This document shows positions 43,800-52,116 of a stretch of DNA of 64,000 nt, in pieces; position 1 is the stretch's first letter; every line of letters starts with the position of its first letter. A program made the translations under genes and the position numbers. The notes under the pieces are model-generated. The model was not told the DNA's origin and made no database searches. It was given only the letters and a program-made list of their open reading frames with translations. Source of the DNA: Eubacterium sp. (GTDB lineage: Bacteria > Bacillota > Clostridia > Lachnospirales > Lachnospiraceae); assembly GCA_022794015.1 (NCBI GenBank), contig JAAWDZ010000066.1, positions 29,109-93,108 of the forward strand. The letters run 5' to 3'.

Positions 43800-45248
43800 T
43801 CAAAACCATCTCTTTCTCCTTTTCCGAAACATCTTATTCTGCTTTATGGTCGTATAAGGTGATTTTTCTCTCTTATCCATATGAAGCATATGTCTGATTT
43901 TATAAAAATTATCCACAAATTTCCACACCAGTAGAATAAATAATCCCAATATGCCAATGCCTGCCACGCCCGCCGCGATCATTTTGGGCTCTATCTGAAA
44001 AATTCTGTTCTGTCCGGCTTTCTGATTTGTCGTACCTTCTGCGCTGTCCGACGCATTGATAGCCGCCGTCTCTGTTTTCTCCTCCTCCTGTTCGTGAAAA
44101 TCAAACGTATTAACTTCTACATCTGTAGCCGTAATATCTGCACTTCCCACCAGACGCCCTGCATAGGTATACTCAATACTGCCCAGAACATCCTCATCCT
44201 GTTCATTATAATTAATCTGGGAATCCACATCCGAAAATTCGGCCGTAATCGGCAGAATAATATTGCTGGATTCATCCAAAGCCACAAACGGCTCATACTC
44301 TCCCAATATATTTTCTCTTTCCTGGTTTTTCTGCGTATAAGAAGTCTCACTTTCCGAAACATTCACTTTTTTAAAATTATCAAAACAAAAATCAAACAGT
44401 CCTCTGGTATCGTCGTAATTTGACCCCGCAGGCGCATCAAGCACCACGCAGATTAGCGTCACTCCGTCCTTCTCTGCATATGTCACCAGCGTATAATTTG
44501 CAACTGAAGTATATCCTGTTTTGCCTCCCAGACAATATTCGTACAGGTATTGCCGGGTTCGCAGCGGATAAAGCATCTGATGATGATTGTGCAGAGGTGT
44601 TTCTTCCGCAGTATGTTTATTGGTAAAGGGAATGGTATAGCTTTTTGTTCCGCATATAATACGGAATGCTTCATTTTTATAAGCTTCCCGCGCAATTAAT
44701 GCCATATCGTATGCACTGACGTAATGCTGTTCATCAGGCAGACCGTTACAATTATTAAAATGGGTATTCTGGCATCCTAAAGCCGCCGCCCTGTCGTTCA
44801 TCATCTGAACAAATGTGCCGATATCTCCTCCCACATGCTCTGCGACTGCATAAGCACATTCATTGGCAGACGCAAGCATGACGCCATACAGGCACTGTTC
44901 CATCGTCATCTCTTCCCCAACATCCCTTGCGATCCCGGAACCTTCTGTCTTGTAAACAGAATCATGGGAAAAAGTTACAATTTCATCCATTTTGCTGTTC
45001 TCAACTGCAAGAAGCGTTGTGAGAATTTTAGTAATACTCGCCGGATAATGCTGATCGTGGATGTTCTTCTCATATAGTACCGTTCCTGTTTCGGCCTCCA
45101 TGACAATTGCAGCATTCGAAACAACCTCAGGACCCTCCGGCCAGTACTGGTTCTTTTCTGTCTTTTTGGCTGAAATATTTTGAGGAATGCAGCTTAGAAT
45201 TAATATCATGATACCAGATATGGCAATTAATTTTTTTTGTATTTTCAA
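43800..45248 (-). CDS. D-alanyl-D-alanine carboxypeptidase (penicillin-binding protein)
   Basis: A 482-residue low-mass PBP of the peptidase S11 type. After a signal peptide it has the catalytic HYPASITKILTTLLA (SxxK), LASANECAYAVAEH (SxN) and GGKTGYTSVANYTL (KTG). A C-terminal membrane anchor (MIAAGVAGIGILGLFILLVW) is followed by a long basic tail ending RKRRKRWF. It trims the peptidoglycan stem peptide on the outer face of the membrane. The start is TTG at 45248 with AGAGG 6 bases before. It directly precedes the decarboxylase gene (stop at 43800). Confidence 0.92.
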   Translation of the reverse strand: MKIQKKLIAISGIMILILSCIPQNISAKKTEKNQYWPEGPEVVSNAAIVMEAETGTVLYEKNIHDQHYPASITKILTTLLAVENSKMDEIVTFSHDSVYKTEGSGIARDVGEEMTMEQCLYGVMLASANECAYAVAEHVGGDIGTFVQMMNDRAAALGCQNTHFNNCNGLPDEQHYVSAYDMALIAREAYKNEAFRIICGTKSYTIPFTNKHTAEETPLHNHHQMLYPLRTRQYLYEYCLGGKTGYTSVANYTLVTYAEKDGVTLICVVLDAPAGSNYDDTRGLFDFCFDNFKKVNVSESETSYTQKNQERENILGEYEPFVALDESSNIILPITAEFSDVDSQINYNEQDEDVLGSIEYTYAGRLVGSADITATDVEVNTFDFHEQEEEKTETAAINASDSAEGTTNQKAGQNRIFQIEPKMIAAGVAGIGILGLFILLVWKFVDNFYKIRHMLHMDKREKSPYTTIKQNKMFRKRRKRWF

Positions 45249-45594
45249 AGGAATACCTCTCTTTTCTTTTTGTACTTATTTTACGGCGGCAAGTTTCATT
45301 AAAACAAACAACTTAACTATTGCGAATTTTGTCTATTTATAGTATAGACTTACCTCTCCGGATGCGCAATAATAAACTTTTAATTCTTTCCAATTTTCCT
45401 TAGATTTGTTATATTAATAGTATAATAGGCAGTACAAATTTTTATTCAGGCAGTTATGATCTCCAGAGAGTATTTGAAAATGGCTTTTCGACAGATGTTA
45501 AAAATGCATTTTCAAATGCACTCTAAGACATCCTGCCTGAACTGAAATCATTTTTTCCACCGCCTTAAAACTACAAAGAATCGAGGTTTTCCTT
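45249..45594. other. Divergent intergenic region with a large hairpin
   Basis: 346 bases between dacF-like and trmB. It contains a perfect palindrome GTCTAT-N7-ATAGAC (45331-45349) near promoter-like sequences for both directions (plus strand: TTGCGA, 17 bases, TATAGA), a second TATAAT box at 45421-45426, and the nested hairpin 45445-45541 described separately. No reading frame is supported. Confidence 0.45.
45445..45541 (+). ncRNA. Nested hairpin in the trmB leader (candidate structured RNA)
   Basis: The outer arms TTCAGGCAG (45445-45453) and CTGCCTGAA (45533-45541) pair perfectly. The inner arms AGAGTATTTGAAAATG (45467-45482) and CATTTTCAAATGCACTCT (45507-45524) pair with a 2-base bulge. 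The element lies downstream of a TATAAT box and 53 bases before trmB. It could be a leader regulator, a small RNA or a palindromic repeat. Confidence 0.45.
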
Positions 45595-46239
45595 ATGCGT
45601 TTAAGAAATATCAAAGGCGCCGATGAAGCTGTTGCCAACAGTCCCTTCTGTATTCAATCTCCGACATTCCAAAAAGGGATCTGGCATACGTATCTTCACA
45701 ACCAACACCCCATTCACATTGAAATTGGTATGGGAAAGGGTCAGTTTATTATGGCTCTTGCCGCGCGTCATCCCGAAATTAACTATATCGGCATTGAACG
45801 CTATACCAGCGTCCTGCTGCGCGCGCTACAAAAAATGGAGAAGGAAGAAAACTCTCCAGCGAATCTGCATTTCCTCTGTATTGATGCAAAAACCCTGGCC
45901 GATATCTTTGACAAAGGAGAGGTTGACCGGATTTATCTGAATTTTTCTGATCCGTGGCCAAAGGATCGCCACGCCAAACGCCGACTGACCTCTGGCTCTT
46001 TTTTAGAAATATACCAGCAGATTTTAGCTCCTGGTGGACATATAGAATTTAAAACAGACAACCGAAAGCTGTTTGACTTTTCTTTAGAAGAAATTCCGGC
46101 GGCCGGATGGCACATAGATGCGCATACGTTTGATCTGCACAGGGATACCGATATGAATACCGGCAACATTATGACAGAATATGAAGAGAAATTTTCTACA
46201 CTGGGAAATCCTATCTGCAAACTGATTGCTTCTCCATGA
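45595..46239 (+). CDS. trmB: tRNA (guanine-N7)-methyltransferase TrmB
   Basis: A 214-residue SAM enzyme that makes m7G46 in tRNA. Marks: IHIEIGMGKGQFIMALAARH (motif I), YIGIERYTSVLLRALQKM, the family signature YLNFSDPWPKDRHAKRRLTS and FKTDNRKLFDFSLEE. Length is normal. GAGG precedes the ATG. It is the only plus-strand gene in this stretch and ends next to the cysteine-rich ORF. Confidence 0.96.
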   Translation: MRLRNIKGADEAVANSPFCIQSPTFQKGIWHTYLHNQHPIHIEIGMGKGQFIMALAARHPEINYIGIERYTSVLLRALQKMEKEENSPANLHFLCIDAKTLADIFDKGEVDRIYLNFSDPWPKDRHAKRRLTSGSFLEIYQQILAPGGHIEFKTDNRKLFDFSLEEIPAAGWHIDAHTFDLHRDTDMNTGNIMTEYEEKFSTLGNPICKLIASP

Positions 46240-46241
46240 AA

Positions 46242-46298
46242 CATAAAGCCCTTCCTGGCATAAGATATATGGATAACTTATACCAGGAGGGCTTTATG
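46242..46298 (+). promoter_or_regulatory. Hairpin burying the RBS and start of the small ORF
   Basis: CATAAAGCCCTTCCTGG (46242-46258) pairs with CCAGGAGGGCTTTATG (46283-46298), a 16-bp stem with one bulged T, continued in the loop by ATAAG/CTTAT. The right arm contains AGGAGG and the ATG of the 46296 ORF. It could also serve as the trmB terminator, but no T-run follows. Confidence 0.6.
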
Positions 46299-46436
46299 GG
46301 GCGAAGAAGATGTTGTTGCGGCAAACGTTCTGGCCGCTGCTGCAAATATTTTTATAAAAATACGTTCTGGCCCAGAAAATTAAAATGCATCCGGCGTTCC
46401 TTTCTGGAAGTCTGCGCTATTTTAAATCTGCACTAA
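46296..46436 (+). CDS. Small Cys- and Arg-rich protein
   Basis: A 46-residue ORF beginning MGRRRCCCGKRSGRCCKYFY and ending RSFLEVCAILNLH. It has seven cysteines, five of them in the first sixteen residues, and is strongly basic. AGGAGG is 5 bases before the ATG, both inside the hairpin 46242-46298. No family is recognised; a metal-binding or nucleic-acid-binding peptide is possible, or the frame may be fortuitous. It is immediately downstream of trmB on the same strand. Confidence 0.4.
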   Translation: MGRRRCCCGKRSGRCCKYFYKNTFWPRKLKCIRRSFLEVCAILNLH

Positions 46437-46448
46437 GAGAAGGCCATT

Positions 46449-47105
46449 TTAAACGCACTGTATCAACTTTATAAGTTCATCTGTATTTTCTGCAAAATGC
46501 CCGGCGCCGCTTTCCGTCAGTATTTCCCTGCCGCGAAATCCCCAAAGCACGCTGATACAGGGCACGCCTGCTGCCCGCGCGGTTTGAACGTCAACTTCCG
46601 AATCTCCTACGTAAACAGCCTGGCTGACTGAAACGTGAAGCGCACTTAATGCTTCAAAAACGGTATCCGGCGCGGGCTTTCTGGCCACTCCTTCCCGTTC
46701 CCCAATGGCGACCATGCCAAATTCCTTAAAGTAAGATTCATTCAGCTCTTTCACGGCAAAATCTGCCTTATTTGACACAATTGCCATTTTTATACCAGCC
46801 TCACGGAGCGTTCGCAAAAGCTCAATGATTCCGTCATAGGGCTTTGTTTTATTTTGGCAGTTTGCTTTATAGTGTTCCTGAAAAGCCAAAAATATATTTT
46901 CAAATTCAGGGTGCGTTTCTCCTCCTTCGACGCTTCGGATCATCAGGTTACGGATGCCGTTCCCTACATAGGTGCGGATTTGTCCTATCGTCTTCTGCGG
47001 ACAGCCATAGTCCTTTAACGCCTTATTTACGCTGTCCGTCAAATCCTCCAATGTATCTAACAGCGTGCCGTCCAAATCAAATACAACTGCTTTATATCCG
47101 GCCAT
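46449..47105 (-). CDS. HAD family phosphatase (phosphoglycolate phosphatase-like)
   Basis: A 218-residue HAD hydrolase. Motif I is VVFDLDGTLLDT (nucleophile Asp), motif II IKMAIVSNKADFAV, the lysine in ARKPAPDTVF, and motif IV VYVGDSEVDVQTARAAGVPC. A helical cap follows motif I (VNKALKDYGCPQKTIGQIRT). It resembles Gph and PpaX; the substrate is not clear from sequence. GGAGG precedes the ATG at 47105, so the longer frame to 47201 (which runs into tRNA) is rejected. Confidence 0.9.
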   Translation of the reverse strand: MAGYKAVVFDLDGTLLDTLEDLTDSVNKALKDYGCPQKTIGQIRTYVGNGIRNLMIRSVEGGETHPEFENIFLAFQEHYKANCQNKTKPYDGIIELLRTLREAGIKMAIVSNKADFAVKELNESYFKEFGMVAIGEREGVARKPAPDTVFEALSALHVSVSQAVYVGDSEVDVQTARAAGVPCISVLWGFRGREILTESGAGHFAENTDELIKLIQCV

Positions 47106-47143
47106 TTTATCCCTCCTCGTATTATCCCATTTATTCTGACAAA

Positions 47144-47187
47144 TAAAAAACACCGATCCCACGGCTCTTGCGTCCGCAAAATCAGTG
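47144..47187 (-). terminator. Intrinsic terminator after tRNA-Lys
   Basis: On the minus strand CACTGAT (47187-47181) pairs with ATCGGTG (47157-47151), enclosing a small TTGCG/CGCAA hairpin, followed by TTTTTT. It ends tRNA transcription, so the HAD gene just downstream likely has its own promoter. Confidence 0.75.
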
Positions 47188-47193
47188 CTTAAA

Positions 47194-47266
47194 TGCGCCA
47201 CCAGGGGTTCGAACCCTGGACACCCTGATTAAGAGTCAGGTGCTCTGCCAGCTGAGCTAGTGGCGC
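47194..47266 (-). tRNA. tRNA-Lys (anticodon CTT)
   Basis: A 73-nt cloverleaf on the minus strand: acceptor GCGCCAC/GTGGCGC with discriminator A, D-arm GCTC-AGCTGGCA-GAGC, anticodon stem CCTGA/TCAGG with loop CTCTTAA (anticodon CTT, 47233-47231), variable GTGTC, T-arm CAGGG-TTCGAAC-CCCTG. The 3' CCA is not encoded. Confidence 0.97.
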
Positions 47267-47287
47267 TCCTTTCTAACAACGAAACCA

Positions 47288-47316
47288 ATTATATACGATT
47301 ATTTTATAAAATGCAA
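47288..47316 (-). promoter_or_regulatory. Promoter of tRNA-Lys
   Basis: Minus strand: TTGCAT (47316-47311), 17-base spacer, TATAAT (47293-47288). The tRNA 5' end is about 22 bases further. Confidence 0.85.
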
Positions 47317-47430
47317 CCCTTTTTTTAATATTTTTTAAAAAAATTTAAAACATTTTGAAGAAAACGTTCCATAATCCCATGTCACTTACACATAACGCTC
47401 TTTGCGAAAACAGGAAAATGCCGATCTTCT

Positions 47431-48942
47431 TTAAGTTTGCCGAAACGCCTTCTCTGAAGAAACAAGCACTGATACCGCTCCTGTTGCTGTTAAAATCAGA
47501 AATACAAAGCATGCTTCCCCAGGCGTAACCGTATAAGGCAGTAATTCCCCTTTTGCAGGCGGCAGAAGATGAACAAACATATCATTTGTTCCCATTTCAA
47601 TTTCCACATCATATCCCCTTTCATCACCCGAAGCATAAAGCACTGTCTGCAACACGTCACCTGCCAGATTTATGACCGGCTTTGCCAGAAGAAACGCCGC
47701 AAGAAACGCTGCGGCAGCGACAGCCTGGCACTCCAGTATAAACTGCAGACGCATCACATTCTTTTTCACTCCTATGAAAGAGAGGATTTCGATTTCATGT
47801 CCCCGGCTTTGCATCCATATAGTTAAAATCATAGAAAGGATCAAAAGTACCCCAACAAATGAAGCAATAGCCAGTATATCGGAAATCCGCATCATTGCAG
47901 ACAGAGGCGCCGCAGCTGTCTGATAATCTTTGTCGTATACCCCCATTTCATATAAATCCCAGTCAACGGAATCTATTGTAAGCAGCTTTTCTTTTACAGA
48001 ATCCAGATAGGACGGATCCTCCAAAAACAATACCATCAGGCAGAGCCTTGATTCGGATTCCTCTGAAAACACAGGATAACCATACTTAATCTGGTAATCG
48101 CGCCGAAACCAGGGAAATATATCGGGCGTAGTAAAAAACGTATTTGCCAGAATATCATCTTCATATGTTTTATCCTGCAAAACCTTCTGTTCAAAATTAA
48201 TATGGAAAATGCCTACAACCTCAACCTCATACACCCTGCCATACCGTTCGTCTGTAAGATAATCGAACTGCCACGCCTTTATCTTGTCCCCAACCGTTAA
48301 ACTGTTTTTTTTCGCTATTTCATCAGATATAACTACCTTCGCCTTATCATCTGCCCGAACATGCCGGCCCTCTGTCAACTCTGCCGCGCCATTGACAAAA
48401 GCAGGATGCCACTCGCTGTCATACACTATAAGAAACCGATTCGTATGCGCGCCTCTTTCATAGTGTGACCTCGAATCTTCCATATAACCCAGCTCCAGTT
48501 CCCTTTTTTTCTGCTCATCCTCCGCTATAACTTTTCCATCCAGGATATCCAGACACCAGGAATAGTAGCCTGGATACAGAGAAAGTCCGGTATATGCCGA
48601 TTTCGACTGCAGGTTATCACAATAAAACCCACTGACGCCGTCAATTGCAAGGAATTCCTTAATATGGCGCTCATAGATAAACGGAACAGTATATTTTATC
48701 ACAATCTCCCCATCCGCATTGATACTTTCATCCACAACACCATCCGCATATGGCATAGTAGTATCCAATTTCAACCCCATTGTAAGCGTTTTCTTAAATT
48801 CCTCCGCCGCGTTCTTAGCCTCCCGTTTAATAGAAATTCCGGTCAAAAGAAACAACGCCGATACAAAAAAGATCAAAAACAGCAAAATACTCCGTACCTT
48901 TTTGTGTGTTATATAAAGAAACGCCCGTTTTCCAATCCCCAT
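47431..48942 (-). CDS. FtsX-like ABC permease, tandem copy 3
   Basis: A 503-residue permease, last of four behind one ATPase. Layout: TM1 (about 15-36, VRSILLFLIFFVSALFLLTG), a large outside domain (about 40-335), then three helices at about 350-370, 400-425 and 470-495. The outside domain shares conserved runs with the two neighbours, for example FLAIDGVSGFYCDN, SAYTGLSLYPGYYSWCLD and YDKDYQTAAAPLSAMM. The last run immediately precedes TM2. The function is probably export or sensing of an envelope-active molecule. It ends RQT, without the ILH/LGKR-type extension seen in the other two. Confidence 0.85.
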   Translation of the reverse strand: MGIGKRAFLYITHKKVRSILLFLIFFVSALFLLTGISIKREAKNAAEEFKKTLTMGLKLDTTMPYADGVVDESINADGEIVIKYTVPFIYERHIKEFLAIDGVSGFYCDNLQSKSAYTGLSLYPGYYSWCLDILDGKVIAEDEQKKRELELGYMEDSRSHYERGAHTNRFLIVYDSEWHPAFVNGAAELTEGRHVRADDKAKVVISDEIAKKNSLTVGDKIKAWQFDYLTDERYGRVYEVEVVGIFHINFEQKVLQDKTYEDDILANTFFTTPDIFPWFRRDYQIKYGYPVFSEESESRLCLMVLFLEDPSYLDSVKEKLLTIDSVDWDLYEMGVYDKDYQTAAAPLSAMMRISDILAIASFVGVLLILSMILTIWMQSRGHEIEILSFIGVKKNVMRLQFILECQAVAAAAFLAAFLLAKPVINLAGDVLQTVLYASGDERGYDVEIEMGTNDMFVHLLPPAKGELLPYTVTPGEACFVFLILTATGAVSVLVSSEKAFRQT

Positions 48943-48981
48943 ACATAATTCCCCCTCTTTATTATTCTGACTTGTTCTCCG

Positions 48982-50514
48982 TTACTTTCTATGTAAAACT
49001 TCCCATGGCCTCTGCCCTATCATCCTGCCGGAAGAAAGAACTGACGTAATCGCAGCCGTTCCTGTTAAAATCAAAAATACAAAACACGCTTCCCCTGGCG
49101 TTACAGGATAGTCCAACGCGTCTCCTTTTGCCTGCGGCAGCAGATTAATATCCATTTGCGAGGTTTCCAGCTGAACGACAACTTCATACTTTTCTTCAAA
49201 TCCCGAAGAATAAAGCTGTGCCTGCAATGCGTCTCCCGCCAGCTTTATTACCGATCCCGAACATAATAAAGCCGCCAGAAAAGCTGCTGCAGCGATTCCG
49301 CAGCATTCTGTAAAAAACTGCAGCAGTATTGTTTTTTTCTTTATCCCTATAGAAGAAAGAATTCCTATTTCATAGCTTCGGCTGCGCATCCATATCATCA
49401 GGACTAACGATAGAATTGCAAGAGTTCCGATAGCCGGGATCACAGCCAGGAGATCAGAAATCCTCATCATAGAAAGCAGCGGCGCTGCCGCCGTCTGATA
49501 ATCCTTATCATACGTTCCCATGTCATAATAGTTCCAGTCAATTGAATCCATGGCAAGCAGCTTTTCCTTCACGTTATCCAAAAGTGCAGGTTCTTCTAAA
49601 AACAAAACAACCGTATACAGTCGTTTATCAGATTCCTCTGCCGTGACGGGCATATCTTTATGCAATTGCCCTTCATGCCTGGACCAGAAGTCAAATTCCG
49701 GCGTACAAAAGACGGAATTCTCCAGAATATCCCATTCTAGTGTTTTGTCCGGCGTTATCGGCTGTTCAAAATTAATATGAAAAATCCCCACAATTTCTGT
49801 CTCATAAATACTGCCGTAAAATTCGCCCGTAAAAATATCCGTATTCTGGGCTTTGATCTTATCTCCCAGCTTTAGGTTGTTATTCTCTGCCAGTTTATCG
49901 GATATGACAGCTTTTGCCTTATCTCCTATTCTAATATGCCGTCCCTCCACAAGCTCTACGGCGCCATTGATAAAGGCAGGATGCCACTCGCTGTCGTATA
50001 CGCCAAGAAAACCGTTCGATTGTGCTTTTACTTTATCTGCATTGTAGCTTTCTTCTATCAGATAGTCCTGGAATTCCTTTGTTATATCTCCTTCCAGCGG
50101 AACATTCCCATGGGCTACATCCTGGCACCAGGAATAGTAACCCGGACGCAGCGAAAGACCCGTATAAGCACTCAGGCATGCCATATCCTCGCTGTAAAAG
50201 CCTTTGACGCCTTCTATTGCAAGAAACTCCTCAATATGCTCCTCCATCATAAGCGGAGCATGATATCGTATGATGTCTTCTCCCTTCTCATTTTTGCTGA
50301 TATTCCAGAGCGAAGACGGATCCACCATTTTTCCCTCTATCCTAAGTCCTGTTGTCAAAGTCTTTTGAAAATCTTCCGCCGCTTTTTTGGCGACCTGCTT
50401 TATGGACAGCCCCATCAAAAAAAACAATCCCGACGCAAAAAAAAGTAAAAACAACAGAATACTCCGCATCCTTTTGCGCGTTACATATAAAAATGCGCGT
50501 TTTCCAATCCCCAT
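48982..50514 (-). CDS. FtsX-like ABC permease, tandem copy 2
   Basis: A 510-residue paralogue with the same layout: TM1 (MRSILLFLLFFASGLFFLMG), an outside domain with FLAIEGVKGFYSEDMACLSA, YTGLSLRPGYYSWCQD and TYDKDYQTAAAPLLSMM, then three C-terminal helices. Unlike copies 1 and 3 it has ACLSAYTG in place of QSxxAYTG in one conserved spot. AGAGGTG precedes the ATG at 50514. The C-terminal tail is IGQRPWEVLHRK, the RP-E-L tail typical of MacB-type permeases. Copy 3 starts 39 bases later. Confidence 0.87.
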   Translation of the reverse strand: MGIGKRAFLYVTRKRMRSILLFLLFFASGLFFLMGLSIKQVAKKAAEDFQKTLTTGLRIEGKMVDPSSLWNISKNEKGEDIIRYHAPLMMEEHIEEFLAIEGVKGFYSEDMACLSAYTGLSLRPGYYSWCQDVAHGNVPLEGDITKEFQDYLIEESYNADKVKAQSNGFLGVYDSEWHPAFINGAVELVEGRHIRIGDKAKAVISDKLAENNNLKLGDKIKAQNTDIFTGEFYGSIYETEIVGIFHINFEQPITPDKTLEWDILENSVFCTPEFDFWSRHEGQLHKDMPVTAEESDKRLYTVVLFLEEPALLDNVKEKLLAMDSIDWNYYDMGTYDKDYQTAAAPLLSMMRISDLLAVIPAIGTLAILSLVLMIWMRSRSYEIGILSSIGIKKKTILLQFFTECCGIAAAAFLAALLCSGSVIKLAGDALQAQLYSSGFEEKYEVVVQLETSQMDINLLPQAKGDALDYPVTPGEACFVFLILTGTAAITSVLSSGRMIGQRPWEVLHRK

Positions 50515-50563
50515 ATGCACCTCTCCTACCATACAGACTGGGAAAACTTCCATGACCTAATCA

Positions 50564-52087
50564 TTATCTTTTTCCCAAAATCTCCCGCGGCTTTTGTCCC
50601 GTCAGCTCTGCTGAAGAAGCCAAAACCGCAGCTGCCGCTGTTCCAACTAAAATCAGAAATACCGTGCACGCTTCCCGCCACGTCACCTCATAAAGCAATG
50701 CCTCCCCTTCCTTCGGCGGCAGCAAATTGATATACATATCTGAGGTATACATTTCAATTTCCACCTCATACTTTTCCGTCTCTCCCGAAGAGTAAAACAT
50801 CTTCTGAAGTCCATTTCCGGCCAGCTTCGTTACCGGGCCTGACAGCAGCAGAGCTGTAAAAAAAGCAGCGGCCGCAATACTGCAGCATTCTAAGAGGAAC
50901 TGCTGGCGAAGCGCATTCTTTTTCATTCCTGTGGAAATAAGAATTCCAATTTCGTTTTTGCGGCTGCGCATCCATATGGCCAAAACCAGATACAATATTA
51001 CAAGAATTCCCACTGCCGGAACAATAACCAGCAGATTCGATACTTTCATCATTGAAAGCAGTGGAGCCGCCGCTGTCTGATAATCCTTATCATAGACTCC
51101 AAACGTATAGTACTCCCAGTCAATCGAATCCATGGCAAGCAGCTTTTCTTTCACCGAATCTAAATACACCGGATCCTCCACAAAAATCGTCATCAGGCAG
51201 ACAACATCATCAGATACCGGCGCATGAACCGTATAACCATACTCCACCTGGTATTCCCGTCTGGACCAGCTGTCTATGTCAGGCGTGCTGAAAAACGTAT
51301 TTGCCAGGATATCATTTTCATACGTTTTGTCCGGCAGTACTGCCTGGTCAAAATTGATATGAAAAATTCCCACAATCTCTGTTTCATATTTTCTGCCGTA
51401 CAATTCCCCCGTAAAAACATCCGACAATTGTGCCGTAATCTGATCTCCCACCTTTATGCCGTTTTTGTTTGCCACTTCATCAGATATTACTACCTTCGCC
51501 TCATCATTTACTCTGATATGCCGCCCTTCCACAAGTTCTACCCCGCCATTGATAAAAGCAGGATTCCATTCACTGTCATAAGTCATCAGAAACCGATTAG
51601 AGCGCGCGTCGGTTTCATAACATTTCCGATTTTCCACCATGTACTCTATTTCTTCTTCTGACACAGTTTCCCCCAAAGAAGCTTTTCCATCTATGATATC
51701 CAGGCACCGGGAATTGAAGCCCGGATGCAGTGTAAGCCCCGTATACGCCGTTTCCGACTGCAGATTATTACAGTAAAATCCGCTGACGCCTTCAATTGCC
51801 AGAAATTCCTCAATATGATGCTCCCGAATTAACGATGCCTTGTAGTCAATGACCTTTTCCCCATTTTCATCAATAATATCTTCATACGGCACAGAACCTG
51901 CAATGGACTCCACCCTTACCCCCGTTGTCAGCGTCTTGCGAAAATTATCTGCTTCTTCTCCGGCGCTTTTTCTGATGGAAATCCCGGTCAGAAGAAATAA
52001 TCCCACTACCAGAAAAATAAAAAATAACAGTATACTCCGGACCTTTTTGCGTGTTATATACAAATATGCCCTCTTCCAGATCCCCAT
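50564..52087 (-). CDS. FtsX-like ABC permease, tandem copy 1
   Basis: A 507-residue paralogue: TM1 (VRSILLFFIFLVVGLFLLTG), outside domain with FLAIEGVSGFYCNNLQSETA, YTGLTLHPGFNSRCLD and VYDKDYQTAAAPLLSMM, then three C-terminal helices. It ends LTGQKPREILGKR, like copy 2. GGAGGAG precedes the ATG at 52087. Copies 1-3 are clearly duplicates of one gene. Copy 2 follows after 49 bases. Three similar subunits with one ATPase suggest alternative heterodimers or a larger assembly. Confidence 0.87.
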   Translation of the reverse strand: MGIWKRAYLYITRKKVRSILLFFIFLVVGLFLLTGISIRKSAGEEADNFRKTLTTGVRVESIAGSVPYEDIIDENGEKVIDYKASLIREHHIEEFLAIEGVSGFYCNNLQSETAYTGLTLHPGFNSRCLDIIDGKASLGETVSEEEIEYMVENRKCYETDARSNRFLMTYDSEWNPAFINGGVELVEGRHIRVNDEAKVVISDEVANKNGIKVGDQITAQLSDVFTGELYGRKYETEIVGIFHINFDQAVLPDKTYENDILANTFFSTPDIDSWSRREYQVEYGYTVHAPVSDDVVCLMTIFVEDPVYLDSVKEKLLAMDSIDWEYYTFGVYDKDYQTAAAPLLSMMKVSNLLVIVPAVGILVILYLVLAIWMRSRKNEIGILISTGMKKNALRQQFLLECCSIAAAAFFTALLLSGPVTKLAGNGLQKMFYSSGETEKYEVEIEMYTSDMYINLLPPKEGEALLYEVTWREACTVFLILVGTAAAAVLASSAELTGQKPREILGKR

Positions 52088-52116
52088 ACCATCTCCTCCT
52101 ATTTCTGCTCCATGCC

